A program made the position numbers and the translations under genes. A model generated the notes under the pieces. That model was given only the letters and a program-made list of their open reading frames with translations. It made no database searches and was not told where the DNA came from. 64,000 bases of DNA. Source: Strigamia acuminata. Taxonomy: Eukaryota > Arthropoda > Chilopoda > Geophilomorpha > Linotaeniidae. The DNA is taken from contig OX442314.1 of assembly GCA_949358305.1 (NCBI GenBank), forward strand, positions 6,205,087 to 6,269,086. The letters are read 5' to 3'. Shown here one piece after another: positions 56,230-64,000 of the stretch (the first letter of the stretch is position 1; the number at the start of each line of letters is the position of its first letter).

Positions 56230-59200
56230 TTAACCCAACTTGACTTGTTTTAAACAATTTATGAGTTGTACAAAATCGGTCACGTATTTTGTGTTCGGCT
56301 TGGGTCTACGTTTAGACTGTCGAACGGGAGATGGAAATCTTTTCCTCTTTTTAGATGGATTTTGAGGAGTTTCGTCCTCTTTAGAAGAAATCTGAGAAGT
56401 TTCCTCCTCTTTCTCTTCAACTAAATCCTCTGTTTCCATGGACACAGGTTCATTTATTAATTCTGAAGAATTAATAACTTGACCTGCCATCCAATCTGGA
56501 GTCGGGTGTGACTCGTTGGTACCGACTTTCTGATCTAATGTCCATTCCTCAATCGGGTAACTTGGGATATAAGGCATTAAATCCTGTATGTTGATCGCTT
56601 TGGCTTTCGTGTTATCAGAAAGCTTCCGTAGTGTGTAGGAACCTCCGCCGAGAACAGCCGTAATTTCCCAAGGTCCATCACGTTTCTCAGCGAATCCTGC
56701 CGAAATCCCTTTATCTTTATTCGATAAAATATGTGTGGCTTTCCACACGAGATCTCCTTTGGCAAATTGACAAATATAATATTTGTCTTTATGTAGTCGA
56801 TCATGCTTTTCGTAATTCGATTGAATTTTCCGATGCATTTCGCTGTGTGCACGTCTAATTACGTCTAAAATGCTGTAGACGTAGGCTTCGGGATTTTCTT
56901 TGTCGAATTTGATGGCGTGTTTAGTAATACGCGGATCAAATGGCAAAGGAACGTTTCTTCCCGTATTAAGAATCATCGGTGAACAATTTGTTGCCTCGGA
57001 CTTAGCGGTGCGCATCGCAAAGGCAAAAGAATTTAAATATTTTGGCCAGTGGGAGTGAATGTCCGAGTATAAAGCTAACATCATTTTTAAAGTCCGGTTA
57101 GCCCGCTCTGTAATATTAGCGGCAGCGTGATATGGGCTAATGTGAGCAATATCTACGTGATTCTTTTGACAAAAATCATTAAATATTGTCGACACAAATT
57201 GTTTGCCGTTGTCGGAGATTATCTTTTTTGGATATCCCCAACGGTGGAAAACTTCGCTCATTTTATTAACGATGCATTCACTTGATGCAGTCGCTAGTGG
57301 GAAGACTTCAATCCATTTTGTACAATTATCAATGATTACTAAAATCCATTTTAATTGTGAACGACCGGCTGGTTTTGGTCCCATCAGGTCAATGCTTACA
57401 GTCTCCCACGGGTTGGTCATGTTGTGAGGTGTATAGCTTGCCCGATGCTTTTGGTGTTGACTAGGTTTGTATTGTTGGCAATGAGTGCAACTGCGAACGT
57501 AGTTTCGAGTGTCTTTGCTCATTCTAGGCCAGAAATACATCTGTTTTGCTCTATCTAGGGTTTTGCTCATGCCGGCATGTCCTGTAAGTGGGTGGCCATG
57601 GCATGCGAATAATGCACGTCTCACGAGTGAGCGTGGAATTACCGCCTTAAACCCGTTGCCAGAGTCGTTTAACTCTTCCTCATCGGTCGGAGCAAAATAA
57701 ATTAGCATAACACCTTTATTTTCTTCCGGTTCGTCGAGAGTGTAGCCACGAATCGCATTTAACCAATGTTTATCCGTGATACGATTTTTTAATTTTTCGT
57801 CTCCTTTTAGGTAAACAAGGATTTTACTACATGCTGGATCTTTAAGTTGCGCTTCGATAATTTCGTCTCGCGTCGGCGGAACTACTTTTATGATATCTGT
57901 TAGCGCAGTGTGTACATTTTCGTGATTACAATTGTGGACATCTATATGTCTGCAATTTTCTCTCGTACATCCTTCTTCCTCCCCCTTTTCTCCAGAATCA
58001 TGAAATCTAATTGGATTATATGATTCTGAGAAAAAATCTAAACTAAGGCCAACATTTGTAAGAAAATGTTTGCGCTCAGTTTCCGTCACTTGTAAAGATG
58101 CACACCTGTTTCCATTCCAAGTTGGATAGAAATGGGTGATTTCCTCTGGTTCGATATAATCATAATCCGGAGTGTCTAGTGCAGACAGTGGAGCGCGTGA
58201 CAATGCGTCCGCTACTTGGTTCATTGCACCGCGTCTAAAAATAATTTTAAACGCGCCACATTGTATTTTGACGGCCCAACGACCAAACCTTCCCGATGGT
58301 TCCGGCGTACTCATCAACCAGCTAAGGGCCTTAGCATCGGACTCGAGAGTGAAAGTCGTGTATTCAATATATGGGCGAAATCTTTCGATTGCCCATACAA
58401 CGGCCAAACACTCCAATTCCGGCGTAGAATACCTTACTTCGGCCCCGTGTAACACTCGACTGGCGTACGCGACTGCTTTCGGGACCATTATTAATTTCTG
58501 TTTCTTTTCACAGAATAATTCTACGTCTTGACAGAGTACTGCACCTAAGCCTGAATGAGAAGCATCTGTCAAAATGACAAAAGGCTTATTCATATCTGGC
58601 ATGTGGAGAAGGGCTTGGTCCTTGTCACACAAGATGTCTTTGATAGTTTCGAATGCAGTTGTTTGTGGTTCATCCCACACAAACTTTGCTTGATCATGCA
58701 TAATATTGGTCAATGGACGAGCAATATTTGCGATGTTAGGAATGAATTTTCGGAAAAAATTCGCAAGTCCTACAAATCTTTGTATGTCTTTAGAACAAGT
58801 TGGTTTGGGAAAATTCCTTACAGCCGAGACTTTGTCAGGGTCTGGAAGAAGAGATCCCTCCGAAATTAAGTGGCCTAAAAATCGTAATGATGTTCGACCA
58901 AATTTTGACTTGTCTTTATTGATAGTTAGATTCGCGGCATCCAACTTCTCAAGTACGTCTTTAATATGTAATAAATGATTTTCCCATGTGTCGGAAAAAA
59001 TAATTATATCGTCTAAATAAACTAGAGCATGTTTATATAGAGAGTCACCCAATACGGTAGTCATGAGGTGTTGAAAAGAACTAGGTGCATTACAAAGACC
59101 AAATGGCAATCTCTTGAATTGAAATTTGCCTTTTGGGGTGTAAAAAGCAGTTTTGCTCTTATCCTCCTCCTCCATTTCCATTTGATGATAACCTTTAGTT

Positions 59201-60465
59201 AAATCAATGGATGTAAAGTACTTGGCCTGATTAGTATGGTGAATTAATAGGTCAATACTTGGCATTTGAATTGCATCAACTTCTGTGATCGCATTCAACC
59301 AGCGGTAGTCGATACATAATCGATACTTCCCGCCGGGTTTAGCCACTATGACGGGGTGACTTATATAGGGGCCGGTGGCAGGTTCGATTAACCCATCGGC
59401 CTCTAATTCCTCGACCAATTCCGTCATAATCGCCTTCTTGGCCGGATTGTACATTCTATACGGCTGGTGTTTCCAAGTAGCACCAGGTTTAAACTTGATG
59501 CTGTGCTTGGCAACCTTCGTACAGCCCAATTGGTCTCGAAATACGTTTTTTAATTGCAAAAGAACGTTTACGAGTAACTGTTTTTCTTCCGCCGAACTGT
59601 TGCAGCCTTTCACGAGTTTTTCTGCCCAGTCCGGTGAAGTGGGAGTTCCTTCACCTTGGAGACCCAAAGTCTTAATGCTTGCTAAGCAACAATTAAGTTC
59701 AGTGGTCTCGTACGGGGCTGTCCATCCGGGCATGTCATCACAGGTGAACACTGCTCGTTTTGGATTTAAGTTAACTCCAGTTCTACGCATAAAGTTGTGG
59801 CCTAAAATCAACCCACATACATTCTTGTGTAGAATTATGAAGGTCATAGGTGTAACTCTCTTTTTATCGGCCCATTTGACACAAAGACAAACTTGACCGA
59901 TAGGTCGGTGATCTATTCCGACTGCGCAGACACGCATTCCTCGGGGACATTCTTGTATGAATTCCACCGGAATTTCTGTGTTTGAAAGGAGTTGTACTCC
60001 AATAAAACATTGGGTGGCTCCAGAATCCATTAATGCGTTGTAATCTAAACCTCCGATTTGGATATTCATACGCGGATCATCTTTGCCACCATTAATTAAT
60101 TTGCTATTGCAAAGTTTGCCAAGAAATACTTTTCGTTCTTTCTTGTTCCATTTTTCAAGTTTAAGAATTTTCCTTAACTTGAAAACTTTGGGTACAAGCG
60201 GTTTTTTTGGTGCATACCAGCTTCCACTAAAAATACTCAAATTTTCTAGTTGGTCTGTCATGACTTTTAAATTTTCATCGACACCGCCAGTAGAGCTGCT
60301 AGTCTTTCGACAGACAGGTACTGCTTCGTAAGAAATGACCAACGATGGTGGTTTATTCTTCGAATCATCGACATAAGGTACTGTGAGATGACTAGGCTTA
60401 TGTCTTAATTTAAATTCATCTTTTCGTGAAAATAAATCATTTGACAATTCCGAGAGGGGAAACAA
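56230..60465 (-). CDS. pol: retrotransposon Pol: protease, RT, RNase H, integrase
   Basis: 1,411 codons are open from 60465, and the frame continues upstream into the gag end (to about 60537), so entry is by frameshift and not by its own ATG (the first codon counted is TTG). The protease has ALMDSGATQCFIG near residue 147. The reverse transcriptase has LPFGLCNAPSSFQ and YLDDIIIFS near 483. RNase H has LTDASHSGLGAVL near 634 and DALSRAP near 753. The integrase has an HHCC finger (H-x-H...CTHCQQ near 956-997), then catalytic Asp about 1026, Asp about 1085 (SDNGKQF) and Glu about 1120, and a GPY/F-like module (RDGPWEITAV). The tail is charged. All catalytic residues I can check are present. Confidence 0.95.
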   Translation of the reverse strand: MFPLSELSNDLFSRKDEFKLRHKPSHLTVPYVDDSKNKPPSLVISYEAVPVCRKTSSSTGGVDENLKVMTDQLENLSIFSGSWYAPKKPLVPKVFKLRKILKLEKWNKKERKVFLGKLCNSKLINGGKDDPRMNIQIGGLDYNALMDSGATQCFIGVQLLSNTEIPVEFIQECPRGMRVCAVGIDHRPIGQVCLCVKWADKKRVTPMTFIILHKNVCGLILGHNFMRRTGVNLNPKRAVFTCDDMPGWTAPYETTELNCCLASIKTLGLQGEGTPTSPDWAEKLVKGCNSSAEEKQLLVNVLLQLKNVFRDQLGCTKVAKHSIKFKPGATWKHQPYRMYNPAKKAIMTELVEELEADGLIEPATGPYISHPVIVAKPGGKYRLCIDYRWLNAITEVDAIQMPSIDLLIHHTNQAKYFTSIDLTKGYHQMEMEEEDKSKTAFYTPKGKFQFKRLPFGLCNAPSSFQHLMTTVLGDSLYKHALVYLDDIIIFSDTWENHLLHIKDVLEKLDAANLTINKDKSKFGRTSLRFLGHLISEGSLLPDPDKVSAVRNFPKPTCSKDIQRFVGLANFFRKFIPNIANIARPLTNIMHDQAKFVWDEPQTTAFETIKDILCDKDQALLHMPDMNKPFVILTDASHSGLGAVLCQDVELFCEKKQKLIMVPKAVAYASRVLHGAEVRYSTPELECLAVVWAIERFRPYIEYTTFTLESDAKALSWLMSTPEPSGRFGRWAVKIQCGAFKIIFRRGAMNQVADALSRAPLSALDTPDYDYIEPEEITHFYPTWNGNRCASLQVTETERKHFLTNVGLSLDFFSESYNPIRFHDSGEKGEEEGCTRENCRHIDVHNCNHENVHTALTDIIKVVPPTRDEIIEAQLKDPACSKILVYLKGDEKLKNRITDKHWLNAIRGYTLDEPEENKGVMLIYFAPTDEEELNDSGNGFKAVIPRSLVRRALFACHGHPLTGHAGMSKTLDRAKQMYFWPRMSKDTRNYVRSCTHCQQYKPSQHQKHRASYTPHNMTNPWETVSIDLMGPKPAGRSQLKWILVIIDNCTKWIEVFPLATASSECIVNKMSEVFHRWGYPKKIISDNGKQFVSTIFNDFCQKNHVDIAHISPYHAAANITERANRTLKMMLALYSDIHSHWPKYLNSFAFAMRTAKSEATNCSPMILNTGRNVPLPFDPRITKHAIKFDKENPEAYVYSILDVIRRAHSEMHRKIQSNYEKHDRLHKDKYYICQFAKGDLVWKATHILSNKDKGISAGFAEKRDGPWEITAVLGGGSYTLRKLSDNTKAKAINIQDLMPYIPSYPIEEWTLDQKVGTNESHPTPDWMAGQVINSSELINEPVSMETEDLVEEKEEETSQISSKEDETPQNPSKKRKRFPSPVRQSKRRPKPNTKYVTDFVQLINCLKQVKLG

Positions 60466-60475
60466 CTCTTTAAGC

Positions 60476-60516
60476 GGGGGTTGGGCAACTTGAACAACCC
60501 CCTGAATCAGTTTTTT
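60476..60516 (-). promoter_or_regulatory. -1 ribosomal frameshift signal between gag and pol
   Basis: On the minus strand the gag frame ends ACA AAA AAC TGA. The heptamer A AAA AAC (60516-60510) is a canonical X XXY YYZ slippery site. After a 7-base spacer a perfect 8-bp stem, GGGGGTTG (60502-60495) with CAACCCCC (60483-60476), closes an 11-base loop. Slipping back one base enters the pol frame exactly. Confidence 0.88.
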
Positions 60517-62555
60517 GTCTCGTCGGGAGTGACTGACTCAGTGGCTGCTGGTAAATGCTTAATTAACAGGTCAACCATGTTTTTCTGGAAGTCAGTAAAT
60601 TTGGAGTCTAAAGTTTCTGACGTAACCCAATTTTGTTTGGGTCGTTTAAACTCGGGGTTGGGAGCAGAGTGGTTAAATCTTTTATTTGCATTTAACGAGT
60701 CTGATTTCCCTGCTAATTTTTTGGCAAGAGCGGGACATTCTCTTTTAAAATGTCCAGGCTCGTGACAGAAAAAGCATTTTCCAGTAGTCTTTTCATACTG
60801 GGCGGCAAATAATCGCTCCATTGAACCATCGTCAGTTGAGTCGTCATTCTCCGACTCGTCTTCATTTTCAACTTCATCTTGTGTTTGCGTTAAACGTAGT
60901 GAAGTTTTAGATGGAAAAATCTTAGATTTTTCGTGAAGTTTGGGAGTAGGATGATTCTCTCGATTATCATACTCCAATTTTGCTGCAAGTTGAGAACTTT
61001 CAAACTTAGAGCAATTTGCTCCTACATATTGTAGAATGTCATCTACTGTAAAGTTACCATACATTCCTTGTGTACATAACGCCGTGAAACTTTCTTGAGT
61101 TAAATTGTCGAATAATTGCGCACGTCCAGTTTTATCACCTGGCGGCACTTCACCTTGTTCTTGCGTATAACGCAGAAGAAAACTATAAAGTGACTCGTCG
61201 GCTCGTTGTTTTACATTAAGAAGTCGCCTTTCTCTTGTAAGTGGAACGAGATCGAAGCAATCGAGAAAAGAGGCTTCGAAAGTTCGCCAACTGTTAAAAG
61301 TATGGCGTTGCTTATGGAACCAACGTTGTGCATGGCCTAATAGTCGTCCAGGTACAGCAGTGTGTACCATGTCGTCTAAAGGGATGCCTTTCCCGAGTGC
61401 GACAGCTTTGACGATTTCAAGGAATCGCGCAACCTCTGTCTGTTTCCCGTCAAAAATAGGAATCTCGATTCCTTTCCCAAAATTCTGACTGGGATTACTC
61501 GGGCTTCGGATTTGACCAACTAAACCCTGAATAATTTGTTTTACATTTTCGTCCGACAAATTAGAAGCAGAGTTCGAATTGGGTGTAGACCGACTTTCTT
61601 GGTCTCTGGGTGGCGGATTTGGCTCTCCTTGAAAATTTTGATGTCTATCAGGTGGCGGTGGAGAATGCGAATTATTTCGTCGGTGGAAATTATTGTTATA
61701 ATTTCCCCCTCTACCAGCGTGAGATTCGTCACTACTCGAGTTAGGATCGGAGTCACGAGGATCACCAGGAGCTCCGGGAAATCGTTGATTTCTCGGCGGA
61801 GCTCGTCCACCTTGAGAGCGGGAATTTCTATAATTCCTAAAATCTCCATCAGATTGGGTGTGAGATTGAAAATTTTGATAATTTTCATTTCTCCCCCTTG
61901 GTTGGACCGACAGATTAGTTCGAGGCTGTGGAACTCTGAAAGAATCATTCAAATTCCCAGTGGGAGCGGGTAAAATATTATTTACAGCCGTCGTACTTGG
62001 TAAATTTCGGGAAATTGGCGCAGAAATATTTCCTTGTCCGGAATTTCCCATTCTTTCGGCCGAATTCGATCGCCAAGAACTAGTTGGTAACTGAATCGAA
62101 GGTTGAACAGATAGTGAAGAATTTAACTGCCCATTGTCGTCACGAGCAACATTCATTCGCCATCCAGGCAATTGCTGGTAGCGATATGTGGCCGGCGAAC
62201 GAGGGCCAGTTCGATCTACAGAAACACTTCGTTCGTTGGTTACAACTACATCGGGAGTAATTACACGATTTCTCTCGTGATGATTATTCGCCGTGTATTG
62301 TTGAGCTTCACACAAAGAGGAAAACTGCGTCACTTCCAATTGGTAATGGCGACAGTAAACTTCTAAATCATGTGGGACTGATAGTGGATCCGTTCGAGAA
62401 CTACCTGGGTTGGAAACGTCTCTAGGAACATTTTCTTCCCCCTGGCTTTCTAGATCAGACTCCACAATTCCTCTTGGTGTTTCACACATACCACCACGTC
62501 GTCGTGCTCCACGATTTCCTCGTGTTCCACGAACTCTTACAGGTCTACGGGCCAT
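60507..62555 (-). CDS. gag: retrotransposon Gag with one CCHC zinc knuckle
   Basis: About 682 residues from ATG 62555 (MARRPVRVRGTRGNRG) to TGA 60507. The longer frame upstream begins at TTG 62564. The N-terminal third is Arg/Ser/Asn/Pro-rich and probably disordered. A capsid-like helical region follows (about residues 365-520: RFLEIVKAVALGKGIPLD, RWFHKQRHTFNSWRTFEASF, VKQRADESLYSFLLRYTQEQ). The knuckle CFFCHEPGHFKREC fits C-x2-C-x4-H-x4-C. It binds RNA and forms the particle. The stop is bypassed by the frameshift signal to make Gag-Pol. Confidence 0.92.
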   Translation of the reverse strand: MARRPVRVRGTRGNRGARRRGGMCETPRGIVESDLESQGEENVPRDVSNPGSSRTDPLSVPHDLEVYCRHYQLEVTQFSSLCEAQQYTANNHHERNRVITPDVVVTNERSVSVDRTGPRSPATYRYQQLPGWRMNVARDDNGQLNSSLSVQPSIQLPTSSWRSNSAERMGNSGQGNISAPISRNLPSTTAVNNILPAPTGNLNDSFRVPQPRTNLSVQPRGRNENYQNFQSHTQSDGDFRNYRNSRSQGGRAPPRNQRFPGAPGDPRDSDPNSSSDESHAGRGGNYNNNFHRRNNSHSPPPPDRHQNFQGEPNPPPRDQESRSTPNSNSASNLSDENVKQIIQGLVGQIRSPSNPSQNFGKGIEIPIFDGKQTEVARFLEIVKAVALGKGIPLDDMVHTAVPGRLLGHAQRWFHKQRHTFNSWRTFEASFLDCFDLVPLTRERRLLNVKQRADESLYSFLLRYTQEQGEVPPGDKTGRAQLFDNLTQESFTALCTQGMYGNFTVDDILQYVGANCSKFESSQLAAKLEYDNRENHPTPKLHEKSKIFPSKTSLRLTQTQDEVENEDESENDDSTDDGSMERLFAAQYEKTTGKCFFCHEPGHFKRECPALAKKLAGKSDSLNANKRFNHSAPNPEFKRPKQNWVTSETLDSKFTDFQKNMVDLLIKHLPAATESVTPDETKN

Positions 62556-63413
62556 AATACTCAAAGAAATACACGTACAACAAGAAAAAATAAGATTTTA
62601 ACTGAACTAGCGTAAATGTAACACGCTTAATATTAAACTAAGAAATAATTTGAAAAAATACAACCTTAGCTGCTGAAACTGAAGTGGCTTCGGGAAAGAA
62701 CTGTCCTGTTGCGTGGTCAAGAATGGTCCAAACGGGCACTGGTCACAACGGCACAACTGGATGGTCGCACTGTCGAAAAGCAAGTGTGGCTGAATATTGG
62801 TTGTCAAACTAGCTTCCGGAAAATCTCCTTTGTCAAGACAGTCTGCTGTGATTGGCGATGTTGAAAAATTCCTGATAATTTCTAACCCGAAATTCTCAAA
62901 AATGTCACATCTGGATGACCTACTCTGAGCTGCATCGTGAGTGGCTCACTTTGTCACATTCTTTACCTTGTCAGGGATTAAAAATCATAATTCCTAACAT
63001 TGACAGAACAATAGAAAAACTGGTCAAGTTTTCAACCAGTAAAATAAAATATTTTAACTTTTTATTTTTCAGTCAGCAGAATTTCTAGTCAAATTCGTTT
63101 TTTGATCGAAATTCAAGGTTTCGAAATTTTCCAGAATATAGCCGAATATTCTGGGAAACTCAATAAAATCATAATAGATTTTTCGTAAGAGATTCGGAAT
63201 TATAATGAGTTTTTCAAAATAATCCAAAAATTCGAATTCAGATATTTCCAAAAGATAATGAGAATTTTTTGAAAACAAATGGATATTTCACAGTAAATTT
63301 ATAGAGAAAAATCGGAAATTTTCTAATTATAATATCTATATAAAATAATCAAGAAAATTCATTTTTTCAATTTTACACTTGATCACAGAGTTCACTTCAA
63401 TAAAATGCAACCT
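62556..63413 (-). other. retrotransposon 5' leader
   Basis: An untranslated leader of about 860 bases between the primer site and gag. It is likely to hold packaging signals; no frame of note is present. Confidence 0.6.
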
Positions 63414-63431
63414 ATCTCGGTAGAACCTCCA
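63414..63431 (-). promoter_or_regulatory. primer binding site, tRNA-Gln
   Basis: Two bases inside the 5' LTR, the minus strand reads TGGAGGTTCTACCGAGAT. Its complement, ATCTCGGTAGAACCTCCA, fits the 3' end of animal tRNA-Gln (T-arm end, acceptor strand TAGAACC, discriminator T, CCA) as I recall it. The length of 18 bases is standard. Confidence 0.75.
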
Positions 63432-63433
63432 CG

Positions 63434-64000
63434 TGTGACGATTACCTTCTGGAGATAGCAATTGCTAAACTAAAGTGTGAACTATCTGTGTGAAAATGTA
63501 AAATATGCAAACCTGATGTTTTCTCAAAACATATAACATTTATTCCGGTTTGAACCTTATATAAATACTATGCCTACAAGTGGCTAAAATGACGATAAGT
63601 TAAACTATACAGTTATTTGGCAAAAGCCCTGAAATAATATCATTTGAAGGCTTCAGTCAGGCAATAAGAATTTGTAACGGTCTTATTGCTGTGACGTAAA
63701 AGATGTCATCTATGAATGGCTTTGGTTTCTAAATGGTCCGGGGTTTGGTTCTAAAAAGGCGTGTAAATGGTTAGGCTGGGTGGGTTATATCCGAGAGGTG
63801 CGGTTGACTTTTCTGTATCGTCACACACATCGCATCGCAGATAATTATTGTAATCAATAATTATCGCGAGATGTAACAATGTGAGAATAAATAGTCATAT
63901 TAATTCTATGGAATTAATCATGATATTTTAGAGTCACAAACTTAACTTAAACTGTGAAAATAAGTAAAATATATTAAAATAGCGCCGAGCTATTTTTTGC
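63434..64000 (-). repeat. 5' LTR, partial (cut by window end)
   Basis: It starts TGTGACGATTACC and matches 51000-51566 without a difference that I could find. The remaining ~1,024 bp should lie beyond the window. Confidence 0.9.

Larger units (their letters stand above)
51000..64000 (-). mobile_element. Ty3/Gypsy LTR retrotransposon, cut by the window end
   Basis: An LTR at 51000-52590 and the first 567 bp of a second LTR at 63434-64000, which I read as identical, bound a ~10.8 kb interior. In minus-strand order it has a primer site, gag, a frameshift signal, pol (protease, reverse transcriptase, RNase H, integrase), a gap, an extra ORF and a polypurine tract. If the right LTR is full length the element is about 14.0 kb. 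All three ORFs are open. The element sits inside a coding exon of a DEG/ENaC gene. Confidence 0.95.

Noticed and set aside
59375-59896. 173-codon plus frame
   Set aside because: Antisense to pol, with no family resemblance.

Overview
The window is animal nuclear DNA, most likely from an arthropod, probably an insect or other hexapod. Coding genes are split by many short GT-AG introns. There are several pickpocket-type DEG/ENaC channel sequences, a captured Methuselah-type GPCR piece, and hAT, pogo/Tc1-mariner-like and Ty3/Gypsy elements. I cannot name the species.

Layout. (1) 1-12.7 kb is repeat-rich: a diverged Gypsy-type LTR fragment, the left arm of a ~2 kb inverted duplication carrying a DEG/ENaC pseudogene, a minus-strand locus in which two DEG/ENaC units are fused in one reading frame (4.4-8.0 kb), and several TIR elements. 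(2) 12.7-39.7 kb is a dense block of conserved genes: SLIRP(-) and LRPPRC(+) head to head, an unrecognised Met-poor, very basic protein (-), ALKBH1(-) and a CCDC167-like tail-anchored protein (+) head to head, a B-type cyclin (+), NAA40(-) and MAX(+). LRPPRC introns and the 22.7-23.4 kb spacer hold large 20-30 bp minisatellites. (3) 39.7-51 kb is again repetitive: pogo-like and other MITEs, a degenerate array, the right arm of the inverted duplication, a second DEG/ENaC copy (44.7-51.0 kb), and a three-level transposon nest at 47.8-50.2 kb whose innermost element carries a Methuselah-like GPCR fragment. (4) 51.0-64.0 kb is a nearly complete minus-strand Ty3/Gypsy retrotransposon: 1.6 kb LTRs (the right one cut by the window end), a tRNA-Gln primer site, gag, pol reached by a textbook -1 frameshift signal, and an extra third ORF with a cysteine cluster. 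It is inserted inside the first-membrane-segment exon of the second DEG/ENaC copy.

Functional links. SLIRP and LRPPRC products form the mitochondrial mRNA-stabilising complex, and here the two genes share a 383-bp start-to-start interval. ALKBH1, next in the block, is the neighbour of SLIRP in the human genome. The putative MAX promoter carries two CACGTG E-boxes, the site bound by MAX dimers. Most other features are mobile or tandem repeats.

Exon coordinates were read by eye from splice consensus, frame continuity and recalled family resemblance. For SLIRP, ALKBH1, the CCDC167-like gene, cyclin, NAA40 and MAX the exon lengths sum to a multiple of three. For LRPPRC they miss by one base, so one boundary there is probably off.
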